A stretch of 64,000 bases of DNA from Azophilus sp965200465 (GCA_965200465.1 OZ241358.1:2356001-2420000); one strand, 5' to 3'. Shown: positions 25,758-34,538, counted from the first letter of the stretch. Program-made: numbers and translations. Notes: generated from the letters alone by a model not told the origin.

Positions 25758-26441
25758 TCAAAGATAGCCTCGCTCCGCCATGGACACGGCGCCGTCATGC
25801 CCCACGACCAAGTGGTCCAGGACGCGCACGTCAAGCTCCTTGAGTATGTTCACCAAGCGCTTGGTGAGTTCGATGTCCGTGACCGAAGGCTCCGCCACGC
25901 CGGAGGGATGGTTGTGGGCGAAAATCACCGCCGCGGCGTTGCAGTCCAAAGCGGCCTTGGCCACCTCCCTAGGGAAGACGTTGGCCCGGTCCACGGAGCC
26001 GAAGAACAACTTGTCGAAACTGAGCAGGCGATGCCGGGCGTCAAGAAACAGGCAACCGAAGATCTCCCGCTCCAGCCCCGCGTACTCCGCCATCACGAAC
26101 ATGGAGGCTTCCTTGGTTCCGGGAAAGCTGCGCGGCTCCTTCAAGCGGCTGGCGACGTAACGGGCCATGATGGGCATGACGACCTTAAGGCTCGCCACCC
26201 TCGTGGGGCCGAGCCCCGGCCGCTTGAGCAGTTCGGCAACTGGCGCATCGAGCAAGCCGCGCATGGAGCCGTAGGCGGCCAGCAGATGGTAGCCGAGCTC
26301 CAGTGCGTCGTAGTCCGCCTGGCCGGTGCGCAGCAGCACGGCAAGAAGCTCCGCGTCGTTGAGCATGCCGTGGTCGGCGGCCAGCAGACGCTCGCGGGGA
26401 CGGTCAATGATGCGTCGGTCGGTGATTTTCATTCGGTTCAT
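25758..26441 (-). CDS. radC: RadC family JAMM-domain protein
   Basis: About 227 residues: an N-terminal helix-hairpin-helix region (LLKRPGLGPTRVASLKVV) and a C-terminal JAB/MPN domain. The JAMM metal site is HNHPSG followed by the Asp in EPSVTDIELTKRL. The biochemical role is still unsettled; the early assignment to DNA repair was not confirmed. Starts at ATG 26441 and 26432 both fit. It is divergent from coaBC with 29 bases between, the classical radC/dfp arrangement. Confidence 0.95.
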   Translation of the reverse strand: MNRMKITDRRIIDRPRERLLAADHGMLNDAELLAVLLRTGQADYDALELGYHLLAAYGSMRGLLDAPVAELLKRPGLGPTRVASLKVVMPIMARYVASRLKEPRSFPGTKEASMFVMAEYAGLEREIFGCLFLDARHRLLSFDKLFFGSVDRANVFPREVAKAALDCNAAAVIFAHNHPSGVAEPSVTDIELTKRLVNILKELDVRVLDHLVVGHDGAVSMAERGYL

Positions 26442-26470
26442 CGGCCAAATTATGCTGCTAAGATGCAGGC

Positions 26471-27679
26471 ATGACATTCGCGGGAAAGAACATTCTGCTC
26501 GGTGTGACCGGCGGAATTGCAGCCTATAAAGCTCCAATCCTTGTGCGACATTTGCGCAACGAAGGCGCTAACGTGCAGGTGGTCTTCACCCGCAGCGCCC
26601 ACGAATTCGTAGCGCCCGTCACCATGCAGGCCCTTTCCGGGCGCCCCGTGCGCGACGATCTTTGGGACCGGGAAGCGGAAGGCGCGATGGGGCACATCGA
26701 ATTGGCCCGCTGGGCGGACCTCGTTCTAGCGGCGCCGGCGACCGCCCATTTCATGGCCTGCTTGGCTCAGGGCCTAGCACCCGACTTGTTGACGACCCTG
26801 TGCTTGGCGACCGATGCGCCGGTCGTGCTGGCGCCGGCCATGAACCAAGCCATGTGGCGGAACCCGGCAACTCGCCGAAACGCCGCCGTCCTGGCCAAGG
26901 ACGGGCGGCGCATTGTCGGCCCCGACGCCGGCGACCAAGCCTGCGGCGACAACGGGCCGGGCCGCATGGCGGAACCCGATGCGCTGCTGGCGGCCGTTCA
27001 ACAAGCCTTGGCGCCGCCCTGCCTAAGGGGCCTCAAGGTGCTGGTGACGGCCGGCCCCACCCAAGAGGCATTGGATCCGGTGCGCTACCTTTCCAACCGC
27101 AGTTCCGGCAAGCAAGGCTACGCCATCGCCCAAGCGGCGGCGGCGGCCGGCGCCCAGACCACCTTGGTCTCCGGCCCATGCAGCCTACCGGCGCCGACGA
27201 ACGTGGAGCGCATCGAGGTGGTCAGCGCTCAGGACATGCACGACGCGGTGATGGCCCGCGCCGCCGAGCAGGCGCTGGTGGTCGGCGTGGCCGCCGTGGC
27301 GGACTACCGGCCCGCCAGCCAGCCCCAGCAAAAGCTGAAGAAGCGCAACGGAGTGCCCATCAAGCTCGCCCTGGTGGAGAACCCGGACATCATCGCCTCG
27401 GTGGCCGCCTCGCCGCAAGCGCCTGTGGTGGTCGGCTTCGCCGCCGAAACGGAAAACGCCCTTGAACAGGCCCGCGGCAAACGCCAGCGCAAGAATCTTG
27501 ACGCCATCGTCGTCAACGACGTATCCAACAAGGAAATTGGCTTCAACAGCGACCACAACGCCGCCACCCTAATCTGGGCGGACGGCGAAGCGGAGTTGCC
27601 CTACCAAAGCAAGGATGCGCTCGCCGCTGCTTTGATGCAGCGCTTGGCCGATTTGTTTTTCCCCCAAAATGCACACTAG
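26471..27679 (+). CDS. coaBC: bifunctional phosphopantothenoylcysteine decarboxylase / phosphopantothenate-cysteine ligase CoaBC
   Basis: CoaBC makes 4'-phosphopantetheine from phosphopantothenate and Cys. The CoaC half (residues 1-190) has the FMN-binding VTGGIAAYKAPILVRHL, the active-site His in GHIELARWAD, PAMNQAMW, and the Cys in DQACGDNGPGRM. The CoaB half has VTAGPTQEALDPVRYLSNRSSGKQGYA, VAAVADYRP and the KLKK loop. Length 402 is normal. In most gammaproteobacteria dut follows directly; here the next gene is the phosphomannomutase. Confidence 0.97.
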   Translation: MTFAGKNILLGVTGGIAAYKAPILVRHLRNEGANVQVVFTRSAHEFVAPVTMQALSGRPVRDDLWDREAEGAMGHIELARWADLVLAAPATAHFMACLAQGLAPDLLTTLCLATDAPVVLAPAMNQAMWRNPATRRNAAVLAKDGRRIVGPDAGDQACGDNGPGRMAEPDALLAAVQQALAPPCLRGLKVLVTAGPTQEALDPVRYLSNRSSGKQGYAIAQAAAAAGAQTTLVSGPCSLPAPTNVERIEVVSAQDMHDAVMARAAEQALVVGVAAVADYRPASQPQQKLKKRNGVPIKLALVENPDIIASVAASPQAPVVVGFAAETENALEQARGKRQRKNLDAIVVNDVSNKEIGFNSDHNAATLIWADGEAELPYQSKDALAAALMQRLADLFFPQNAH

Positions 27680-27790
27680 CCTGCATGTTTGGGCTTCGCC
27701 GTTGTGACGGCCCTGCGGGGGTCGGAACTTTGACTGGATGGAGTCGAATGGCGCGGCTATCATGGCAAAAGCCTTCAGGGAGGCCCCGTA

Positions 27791-29167
27791 GTGCTGGAGT
27801 CTAGGATTTTCCGCGCCTACGACATCCGCGGAATAGTCGAACAAAACCTCAGCCCCGAAGTGGTTCACCATATAGGAAGGAGCTTTGCCGCTCAGGCATT
27901 GGCCAGCGGCCAAGACCGAGTCCTAACGGGGCGCGACGGGCGCTGCTCCAGTCCGGCCCTGCATGAGGCGCTCAACCAGGGGCTGATGGAAAGCGGCGTG
28001 CATGTCATCGACATCGGCTTGGTTCCCACTCCGATTCTGTATTTCGCGGCCCTCACCAGCGGGGCAACCACCGGCGTCATGGTCACCGGCAGCCACAATC
28101 CGGCGGAGTACAACGGCCTGAAAATGGTTTTGAACGGCAAGTCCCTAAAGGAAGCGGACATTCTGAACCTGCATGAGCGCATTGAGCGCCAAGACTTCAT
28201 TGACGGGCAAGGCGCCGTCGTCAAGCAGGACTTCATCGCCTCCTATCTGCACAGCATCGCCGAGGACATCCACCTGCAAAAGCCGCTCAAGGCGGTGGTC
28301 GATTGCGGCAACGCCGCCGCCGGCGAGGTTGCGCCGAAGCTGTTGCGAATGCTTGGCTGCGAAGTGGTGGAGCTGTTCTGCGACATTGACGGCACCTTCC
28401 CCAATCACCACCCCGACCCGGCGGAGCCGAAGAATCTTCAAGCCCTTGTTCGGCAGGTTCAAGAAACGGGCGCTGACTGCGGGCTGGCGTTCGACGGCGA
28501 CGCTGACCGCCTGGTCGTGGTCACCAACGCCGGGGACATCATTGCGCCGGATCGCCTGTTGATGTGCTTCGCCCAGGATGTCATCGGCCAAAATCCGGGC
28601 GCTAAGGTCGTCTTTGACGTCAAGTGCTGCCGGGCCTTGGGCAAACTAATCGCGGAGGCCGGCGGGCAGCCCTGCATGTGGCGCACCGGCCATTCCCACA
28701 TTAAGGCCAAGCTGCGCGAGGTCGGCGCCTTGCTGGCGGGGGAGTTCAGCGGCCACATCTGCTTCGCCGACCGCTGGCTTGGCTTTGACGACGGCATTTA
28801 CGCCGCCGCCCGTTTTCTGGAGTTGCTGAGCGCCGGCGGGCAAAGCGCCGAAGCGCTCTTCATGGCGATGCCGGTGAGCCTTGCCACACCGGAAATAAAA
28901 ATCGAGACCACGGAAGACCACAAGTTCAAAGTCATCGAGTCCTTGGTGCAAAAAGGCGATTTCGGTCCTGGGCGGCGCACGGAGATAGACGGCCTGCGGG
29001 TGGATTATGAAGACGGCTGGGGATTGATCCGCGCCTCCAACACCAGCCCGTCGCTCACCCTGAGGTTCGAAGGCGACGGAGCAACCGCCCTGGACCGCAT
29101 CCAAGGCATTTTTCGGGCGCAGCTCCGCCTGATCGATCCCAACCTAAATTTTTGCCCGGCAACATGA
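27791..29167 (+). CDS. algC: phosphomannomutase/phosphoglucomutase
   Basis: A 458-residue hexose phosphomutase of the AlgC/ManB type, which interconverts mannose- or glucose-6-phosphate and the 1-phosphate for LPS and exopolysaccharide precursors. It starts at GTG 27791 with GGGAGG upstream (MLESRIFRAYDIRGIV). The phosphoserine loop is VTGSHNPAEYNGLKMV, the metal loop AFDGDADRL, the sugar-specificity loop GEFSGH and the phosphate-binding loop RASNTSPSLTLRFE. Its stop overlaps the argB start by 4 bases. The coaBC-algC-argB order is as in Pseudomonas, minus dut. Confidence 0.94.
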   Translation: MLESRIFRAYDIRGIVEQNLSPEVVHHIGRSFAAQALASGQDRVLTGRDGRCSSPALHEALNQGLMESGVHVIDIGLVPTPILYFAALTSGATTGVMVTGSHNPAEYNGLKMVLNGKSLKEADILNLHERIERQDFIDGQGAVVKQDFIASYLHSIAEDIHLQKPLKAVVDCGNAAAGEVAPKLLRMLGCEVVELFCDIDGTFPNHHPDPAEPKNLQALVRQVQETGADCGLAFDGDADRLVVVTNAGDIIAPDRLLMCFAQDVIGQNPGAKVVFDVKCCRALGKLIAEAGGQPCMWRTGHSHIKAKLREVGALLAGEFSGHICFADRWLGFDDGIYAAARFLELLSAGGQSAEALFMAMPVSLATPEIKIETTEDHKFKVIESLVQKGDFGPGRRTEIDGLRVDYEDGWGLIRASNTSPSLTLRFEGDGATALDRIQGIFRAQLRLIDPNLNFCPAT

Positions 29168-30075
29168 GCATCCCCAGCCGTGCAGCGGACAGCACCGCCC
29201 AAATACTGACGGAGGCTCTTCCCTACATCCGCAAGTTCCACGGCTGCACCATCGTGGTGAAGTACGGCGGCGCGGCCATGGTCGATGAGTTCCTGAAGAT
29301 CAAGTTCGCCCGGGACTTAACGCTCATGAAGCTGGTGGGCATGAATCCCGTGGTGGTGCATGGCGGCGGCCCGCAGATCGGCGCCGTTTTGAAGAAACTG
29401 AACATCCCGACACGCTTCGTCAACGGCCTGCGGGTCACCGACGCCGCCACTATGGACGTGGTGGAGATGGTCATCGGCGGCCGGGTGAACCAGGAAATCG
29501 TGTCCCTGCTCAACCACCAAGGCGGCAAGGCGGTGGGAGTCACCGGCAAGGACGGCGGGCTGATTCGCGCCAGCCAACTCAAGCTGCCCAAGGCCGACAC
29601 TGGGCTGGACGCTTCGGAGATCATCGACATCGGCCAGGTCGGCGAGGTCGATGCGGTTAACGCCAAGGTGCTGGCCACCTTGATGTGCGACGGGTTCATT
29701 CCGGTGATCGCGCCCATCGGCGCCGGGCCGGAAGGCGAGTCCTTCAACATCAACGCCGATTTGGTGGCCGGGCGGGTGGCGGAGGCGCTCAAGGCGGAGA
29801 AGCTCATTTTGCTTACGGACAGGCCGGGCATATTGGATGTGCAGGGCGCAACCCTCTCCCGCCTGTCCCCGGAGGAGGCGGACCAGCTCATCGCCGCAGG
29901 CGCCATCAGCGGCGGCATGCTGCCAAAGACGCGCTGCGCCCTTGCAGCGGTGGCCGGCGGCGTCGGCAGCGCCCAAATCATTGACGGCACCAAACCCCAC
30001 GCGCTGCTGCTGGAGATCTTCACGGACGCCGGCATCGGCACCCAGATAACCGCCAAGCAGGAGGATTTTTGCTAG
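29164..30075 (+). CDS. argB: acetylglutamate kinase ArgB
   Basis: ArgB phosphorylates N-acetylglutamate in arginine biosynthesis. 303 residues with the amino-acid-kinase motifs VVKYGGAAMVDE, VVVHGGGPQIGAVLKKL, FVNGLRVTD, NAKVLATLMCDGFIPVIAPIG-type segments and LLTDRPGIL. The length and the N-terminal helix fit the arginine-sensitive hexameric type, so feedback inhibition by arginine is likely. The ATG at 29164 overlaps the algC stop (ATGA); a TTG at 29152 is also in frame. Confidence 0.96.
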   Translation: MSIPSRAADSTAQILTEALPYIRKFHGCTIVVKYGGAAMVDEFLKIKFARDLTLMKLVGMNPVVVHGGGPQIGAVLKKLNIPTRFVNGLRVTDAATMDVVEMVIGGRVNQEIVSLLNHQGGKAVGVTGKDGGLIRASQLKLPKADTGLDASEIIDIGQVGEVDAVNAKVLATLMCDGFIPVIAPIGAGPEGESFNINADLVAGRVAEALKAEKLILLTDRPGILDVQGATLSRLSPEEADQLIAAGAISGGMLPKTRCALAAVAGGVGSAQIIDGTKPHALLLEIFTDAGIGTQITAKQEDFC

Positions 30076-30078
30076 GGC

Positions 30079-31038
30079 CTACCTGTCGGCGAAGGACATG
30101 ACCTCCGCCAGGCTTGCAGCTCCAACCGCCAGCATCACCAACCGATCAACGCCCAAGGCCACGCCGGCGCAGTCCGGCAAGCCGCTGGCCATGGCCGCAA
30201 GCAGCCGCTCATCCGCCGCCATGATTTCCCGGCCGGCAGCCGAACGAACGACGTTGTCCCGCGCCATGCGTTGGCGCAATTCCACGGGATCGGTCAATTC
30301 GTGGTAGCCGTTCGCCAACTCCACTCCATCCACGATGAGCTCAAAACGGGCCGCCCGCGCCTCATATCGTTTTCCCTGCGTCTCGCTCCCTTCCCCTTCG
30401 CTCCCTTCCCCTTCGCTCCCTGCCTCTTTAATCCCTTCCCCTTTATTCTCTTCCCGCAGCCGGGCTAGGGCGGCTTGCTCGGCGGGATAGTCGGTGACAA
30501 ACCAGCGCCCTTCGCCCAAGCGCTCAACCGCGACGGCGAAGCGCAAGTCCAGCTCCGCCTGGTCGCTGTTCAGAGCGCCGACCAAGGACTCATAGCTGAT
30601 GCGCCGGCAGTCCCCTGGGCCGAGAATGCAGTCAACCAAAGCGGCGACCTCATCCATCAGGGCCGCATCGTCAAAGCCGAGGCGATACCACTCCAGCATG
30701 GTGAACTCCTCTCGGTGCAGGCGGCCTTCCTCGCCGACCCGATAGGTTGGGCCAAGCTGGTAGATGGACGGCGCTCCAGCGGCCAGCAGGCGCTTCATGT
30801 AGTGTTCCGGTGAAGTTTGCAGGAAGGCGCCGGCGACGGTGCGCAAGGGATCGATCTGCGGCTCCGTGGTGGAGGTGAGGCCCAAGGTCGGGGTCTGCAC
30901 CTCCATGACCCCGCGCTCCGCAAAAAAGCTGCGGATGTTCCCCAAGACGTCGGCCCGCGCCCGCAAAGCCGCCAAGGAGCAAGTGGGGCGCCAAGCGTGT
31001 CCGTCGTTCAATCGGCTGCCGCCAGCAAAATCATTCAA
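30079..31038 (-). CDS. epmA: elongation factor P beta-lysyltransferase EpmA (PoxA/GenX)
   Basis: EpmA is a truncated class II lysyl-tRNA synthetase paralogue that attaches (R)-beta-lysine to EF-P. It has no anticodon-binding domain. Motif 2 lies in the YRVGEEGRLHREEFTMLEWYRLGFD region and motif 3 in ALGVDRLVMLAVGA; VELANGYHELTDPVE is also diagnostic. No ATG fits; the start is TTG 31038 or TTG 31011. Around residues 198-222 there is an inserted stretch rich in Glu, Gly and Ser made by a 15-bp DNA repeat, not seen in typical EpmA. The partner genes epmB and efp are not in the window. Confidence 0.9.
   Translation of the reverse strand: MNDFAGGSRLNDGHAWRPTCSLAALRARADVLGNIRSFFAERGVMEVQTPTLGLTSTTEPQIDPLRTVAGAFLQTSPEHYMKRLLAAGAPSIYQLGPTYRVGEEGRLHREEFTMLEWYRLGFDDAALMDEVAALVDCILGPGDCRRISYESLVGALNSDQAELDLRFAVAVERLGEGRWFVTDYPAEQAALARLREENKGEGIKEAGSEGEGSEGEGSETQGKRYEARAARFELIVDGVELANGYHELTDPVELRQRMARDNVVRSAAGREIMAADERLLAAMASGLPDCAGVALGVDRLVMLAVGAASLAEVMSFADR
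30384..30420. repeat. 15-bp tandem repeat inside epmA
   Basis: The unit CGCTCCCTTCCCCTT occurs twice and starts a third time, followed by further CT-rich sequence to about 30455. It is in frame and encodes a Ser-Glu-Gly-Glu-Gly repeat on the minus strand. Confidence 0.8.
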
Positions 31039-31438
31039 ACCATCTCATCCCAGCGCCATCGCCGCCAGCCACGGGAAAACCCCAATCTTCGCTTAGGGAA
31101 TCGTTTGAGGGCTGGCATTTCTTCCACCCAAGTGTTCTTTCCGCGCCTTTGGAATACGGATATTCCCACTGTCCGTGAATTTTCAAGGTTCATTTTGGAT
31201 GTTCATCCCACCATCAAAGAGCGAACACGGCTTTGAGATGACCCTGATGGTTGCAGTACAGCGACGGCCCGATGCTTGGGAGCGCGGACGCCCCGCCCGC
31301 CTGCGGGAGGCCCGCGTTCCCAAGGGGCCGCCGGCGGCGGGCCGGGCGATCCATGTCTGGGGATTGGGGAGGCTTGCAGGCCATGACCCGCAACGGCGGA
31401 CGTGATTCAATGCCGCCATCAACATAGGAGCCCTCGCC
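31039..31438. other. 400-base region without a recognisable gene
   Basis: This lies between the divergent epmA and terC-type genes. The left two thirds are less GC-rich than the surroundings and hold only short unconvincing open frames. The right part holds a GC-rich palindrome. Promoters for both flanking genes should lie here, but I could not place clear hexamers. AGGAG precedes the downstream ATG. Confidence 0.6.
31275..31324. repeat. 50-bp imperfect palindrome
   Basis: The ends CTTGGGA and TCCCAAG are exact complements and continue inward as CGCGG/CCGCG with a G-T wobble between. The centre, CCCGCCTGCGGG, forms a second small hairpin. No T-run follows. The core CGCCCGCCTGC is shared with the inverted repeat at 16727. 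It looks like a dispersed REP- or MITE-like element. Confidence 0.6.
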
Positions 31439-32191
31439 ATGGACATCTTTCTGGATCCGTCGATCTGGGCGGCGTTCCTGACGCTTACCGCCTTGGAGAT
31501 CGTGCTCGGCATCGACAACATCATCTTCATATCGATCCTGACCAACCGCCTGCCGCCGCATCAGCGGGCGAAGGGCCGCCAAATCGGCTTGGCGGCGGCC
31601 ATGACCACCCGCATACTGCTACTGCTTTCCCTAGCTTGGATGATGTCGCTCACCGAGAGCCTGTTTGCGGTTTTGGGCAACGACATCTCGGCGCGGGACC
31701 TGATTCTGCTGCTTGGCGGCGCCTTCCTGATGGCCAAGGCCACCAGGGAGGTCCACAATTCCCTGGAGGGGGAGGAGCCGGGCGAGCAAGGCGCGGCGCT
31801 GCCGAGCTTCGCCGGAGTGATGGCGCAGATTGCGATCATTGACGTCGTGTTCTCCTTGGACTCCGTCATCACCGCCGTGGGGCTGGTGCAGCACGTTGAA
31901 ATCATGGTCGCCGCAATCGTCATCGCCGTCGCCATCATGATGTGGGCGTCCGGGCCGATCAGCGCCTTTGTGGAAGGCCATCCGACGGTGAAGATGCTGG
32001 CCTTAAGCTTCCTCATCCTGATCGGCCTGACGCTGGTGGGCGAGGGGCTGGACTTCCACACCCCCAAGGGCTACCTCTACTTCGCCATGGCCTTCTCCTT
32101 CAGCGTGGAACTGCTCAACCTGCGGATGCAGAGGATCAGGGGCAAAACCCTGGTGCTGCGCAAGGCGCAGCTCGGGGACTTAATGCAGTGA
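31439..32191 (+). CDS. TerC/YoaE family integral membrane protein
   Basis: A 250-residue membrane protein with about seven hydrophobic segments. It carries the TerC family acidic motifs within membrane helices: LEIVLGIDNIIFISIL near the start and DVVFSLDSVITAVG in the middle, with KATREVHNSLEG between. The family includes metal-ion (Mn) exporters and proteins of tellurium-resistance clusters; which applies here is not known. AGGAG lies a few bases before the ATG. It stands alone and is followed 90 bases later by the exonuclease-BRCT gene. Confidence 0.92.
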   Translation: MDIFLDPSIWAAFLTLTALEIVLGIDNIIFISILTNRLPPHQRAKGRQIGLAAAMTTRILLLLSLAWMMSLTESLFAVLGNDISARDLILLLGGAFLMAKATREVHNSLEGEEPGEQGAALPSFAGVMAQIAIIDVVFSLDSVITAVGLVQHVEIMVAAIVIAVAIMMWASGPISAFVEGHPTVKMLALSFLILIGLTLVGEGLDFHTPKGYLYFAMAFSFSVELLNLRMQRIRGKTLVLRKAQLGDLMQ

Positions 32192-32282
32192 GGCGCAGCT
32201 AAGCGCCGGAGGCACCCTAGGCCCGGCATGGCGGGGCACGGCGAGGCAAGGCAAGGTTCAATTCATTCACAGGAGGACTCAA

Positions 32283-33194
32283 ATGCAAACGTTCAAGGCC
32301 ATCGACGTCGAGACCGCCAACGCCGACCGCAGCAGCATTTGCTCTGTCGGCGTGGTCAGCGTACGGGACAGCGAAATAATCAAGCGCTGGAGCACTCTGG
32401 TCAACCCGGAGACTTGGTTCGACCCGTTCAACTCCTGCATCCACGGCATATTCGCCCGCGACGTGGCGGAAGCGCCCAAGCTGCCGGCGGTGCTGCGCTC
32501 ACTGCGCGGAGTGCTGCTCGACTCCGTGCTGGTGCATCACACGGCCTTTGACCGCACGGCGTTCAGCCGGGCGCTGGAAGCCCATGAGATGGAACCCTAT
32601 CCCGTCACATGGCTGGACAGCGCCGCCGTCGCACGGCGAGCATGGCCGCTCCGCTACGCACGGTCAGGATGGGGACTGGCGAACGTGGCGCACGATCTCG
32701 GCATCCGCTTCGATCACCATGTGGCAGTCGAGGACGCGAAGGCCGCTGCGCGGATAGTCCTGAAGGCATGCCAAGCGACCGAAAAGGACGTGGCCGAATG
32801 GTGCGATCTGGTCAAGGGGCCGATCATGTACCCCGAAGGCCATGAGCCGCCCAAGCGGAAGCTCAAGCCGAAGCGAAAGCCGCGGGGCGTTGTGCTCCGT
32901 GCCGAACGGCAAGGGGTTCTGGCGGACCACACCATCGTCTTCACCGGCCGCCCGGCATTGAGCGGCCGGTCAATAAGCAAGGCGGAGGCGGCTTCCTTGG
33001 CCGCCCAAGCCGGCGCTGACGTGGACGCCAACTGCACCACCCGGACCACTCTGCTGGTGGTCGGGAGCTACAAAAAGGGCGCGTTGGGGCAGAGCGCCAA
33101 AAGCTCCAAGCATCGGCGGGCGGAGGAACTGATCAGCGAAGGCTATCCAATCACGATCCTCACGCTGGAGGACTTCAATGCGCTGCTCCGATGA
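32283..33194 (+). CDS. DEDDh 3'-5' exonuclease with C-terminal BRCT domain
   Basis: Residues 1-165 form a DnaQ-type exonuclease: Exo I AIDVETAN, Exo II around VHHTAFDRTAF, Exo III HHVAVEDAKAAARI. A basic linker (PPKRKLKPKRKPRG) leads to a BRCT domain (residues about 215-300; HTIVFTGRPALSGRSISKAEA, TLLVVGSYKKGALGQSAKSSKHRRAEEL). The BRCT part resembles that of NAD-dependent DNA ligase. Proteins with this pairing are found scattered in bacteria as accessory genes. It is expected to be a DNA repair or editing nuclease recruited through the BRCT domain. GGAGG precedes the ATG. It has no functional partner nearby. Confidence 0.88.
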   Translation: MQTFKAIDVETANADRSSICSVGVVSVRDSEIIKRWSTLVNPETWFDPFNSCIHGIFARDVAEAPKLPAVLRSLRGVLLDSVLVHHTAFDRTAFSRALEAHEMEPYPVTWLDSAAVARRAWPLRYARSGWGLANVAHDLGIRFDHHVAVEDAKAAARIVLKACQATEKDVAEWCDLVKGPIMYPEGHEPPKRKLKPKRKPRGVVLRAERQGVLADHTIVFTGRPALSGRSISKAEAASLAAQAGADVDANCTTRTTLLVVGSYKKGALGQSAKSSKHRRAEELISEGYPITILTLEDFNALLR

Positions 33195-33311
33195 GGTTTC
33201 TTCTCGGCAAGAATGTTGGCCGCGGCCCAAGCGCCGGCGGTGTTGATTGACGGCCGCGGGCCAAGGGCGTCAGGATGCAGGATGCGGCTTGGCACCGCCT
33301 AGGGCGGCAGG

Positions 33312-33809
33312 CTATTCGCGGCGCCGGCCCTGCTTGAGCAGTTGCGTCTTTTGCCGCTGCCAGTCCCGGTCGCGGCTGGCGGCGCGCTTGTCGTGCAGCT
33401 TGCGGCCCTTGCCCAGGGCGATTTCGCACTTGACCCGGTTGTGCTTCCAGTACATGGCCGTGGCGACGCAGGCGTAGCCCTTGGCTTGGGTGGCGGCGAA
33501 GATGCGGGCTAGTTCGCGGCTGTGCAGCAGCAGCTTGCGGCGGCGCTGCGGATCCGCCGCAACATGGTTGGAGGCGCTGGCCAAGGGAGCGATGTGGGCG
33601 CCGAACAGCCAAGCCTCGCCGTCGCGCAGCAGCACATAGCTGTCCACCAATTGGGCCTTGCCGGCGCGGATGCTCTTGACTTCCCAGCCTTGCAGCGCCA
33701 AGCCGGCTTCAAAGCGCTCCTCCAGCGCATAGTCGTGGCCGGCCCGCCGATTGCGGGCAATGGTTGCCGAGGACGCCGCTCGCCGTTTGGAGGCCGCTTG
33801 GGAAGCCAT
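33312..33809 (-). CDS. smpB: tmRNA-binding protein SmpB
   Basis: SmpB binds tmRNA and stalled ribosomes in trans-translation. 165 residues: ATIARNRRAGHDYALEERFEAGLALQGWEVKSIRAGKAQLVDSY is the conserved oligonucleotide-binding fold in long form; I also see GEAWLFGAHIAPL and the basic C-terminal tail RDWQRQKTQLLKQGRRRE that enters the decoding centre. The ssrA (tmRNA) gene, sometimes adjacent, is not seen here. Confidence 0.96.
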   Translation of the reverse strand: MASQAASKRRAASSATIARNRRAGHDYALEERFEAGLALQGWEVKSIRAGKAQLVDSYVLLRDGEAWLFGAHIAPLASASNHVAADPQRRRKLLLHSRELARIFAATQAKGYACVATAMYWKHNRVKCEIALGKGRKLHDKRAASRDRDWQRQKTQLLKQGRRRE

Positions 33810-33859
33810 CGGCCAAGTATATAGGCCCGTTAAGGATTGCGGGCCAGGATGGAGCGGGG

Positions 33860-34306
33860 CTATTCCGCGACTATGGCAATGGGCATCGCAACCGACACTT
33901 CCGAATGCAGTTGCAGGGTGACTTCGTAGTCCCCCAACACGCGGAAGGCGCCTGCGGAAAGGATGACCTCCCGCTTATGCACCTCCACCCCCTGCTCCGT
34001 TAAGGCTTGAGCGATTTCCTGGGCGCCCACCGACCCGTACAGCTTGCCCTCGTCCCCGGCCTTGACCACGATGGTGACGTTGGTTTCCGCAAGCTGCTTG
34101 GCCCGTTCCTCGGCCAAGGCCAGCCGGTCTTGGGCCGCCCTGGCCAACTCCGCCCGCCTTTGCTCGAACATCCGCCGGTTTTCCTCCGTGGCGCGAACCG
34201 CCTTGCCCTGCGGCAGCAGATAATTGCGGGCGAAGCCCGGCTTGACCGAAACTTCATCGCCGAGCCGGCCGAGATTGCTGATGGGTTCGAGCAAGATGAC
34301 GTTCAA
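33860..34306 (-). CDS. rplI: 50S ribosomal protein bL9
   Basis: 148 residues beginning MNVILLEPISNLGRLGDEVSVKPGFARNYLLP, the RNA-binding N domain, then the long central helix and the C domain. The start codon is TTG at 34306 with GAGGG upstream. It follows rpsR by 10 bases in the conserved rpsF-rpsR-rplI operon. Confidence 0.96.
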   Translation of the reverse strand: MNVILLEPISNLGRLGDEVSVKPGFARNYLLPQGKAVRATEENRRMFEQRRAELARAAQDRLALAEERAKQLAETNVTIVVKAGDEGKLYGSVGAQEIAQALTEQGVEVHKREVILSAGAFRVLGDYEVTLQLHSEVSVAMPIAIVAE

Positions 34307-34316
34307 CGGCCCGCCC

Positions 34317-34538
34317 TCACTTGTGTTGATCCGTGTAGGGCAACAGGGCCAGGTAGCGGGCCCGCTTGATTTCCGTGGCCAGTTGGCGCTGGAACTTGGC
34401 GCTGGCGCCGGTGATTCGGCTTGGCACGATCTTGCCGGTCTCGCCCAAAAACTGCTTCAGCAAGGCTAGGTCCTTGTAGTCCAGCTTCGCCGGGTCCGCC
34501 TTGGCGGCGAACTTCTTGTGTCGGAATCTGTGCCTCAT
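34317..34538 (-). CDS. rpsR: 30S ribosomal protein bS18
   Basis: 73 residues with KLDYKDLALLKQFLGETGKIVPSRITG and the KRARYLALLPYTDQH C-terminus, matching bS18. The ATG overlaps the rpsF stop by 4 bases, so translation of bS6 and bS18, which form a heterodimer on the 30S subunit, is probably coupled. Confidence 0.97.
   Translation of the reverse strand: MRHRFRHKKFAAKADPAKLDYKDLALLKQFLGETGKIVPSRITGASAKFQRQLATEIKRARYLALLPYTDQHK

Noticed and set aside
31175..31405. 76-codon open frame in the epmA/terC gap
   Set aside because: No ribosome site, low-complexity ending that runs through a palindrome, no family resemblance.
33195..33311. Possible tmRNA gene next to smpB
   Set aside because: No tRNA-Ala-like ends or tag reading frame are visible in this gap.
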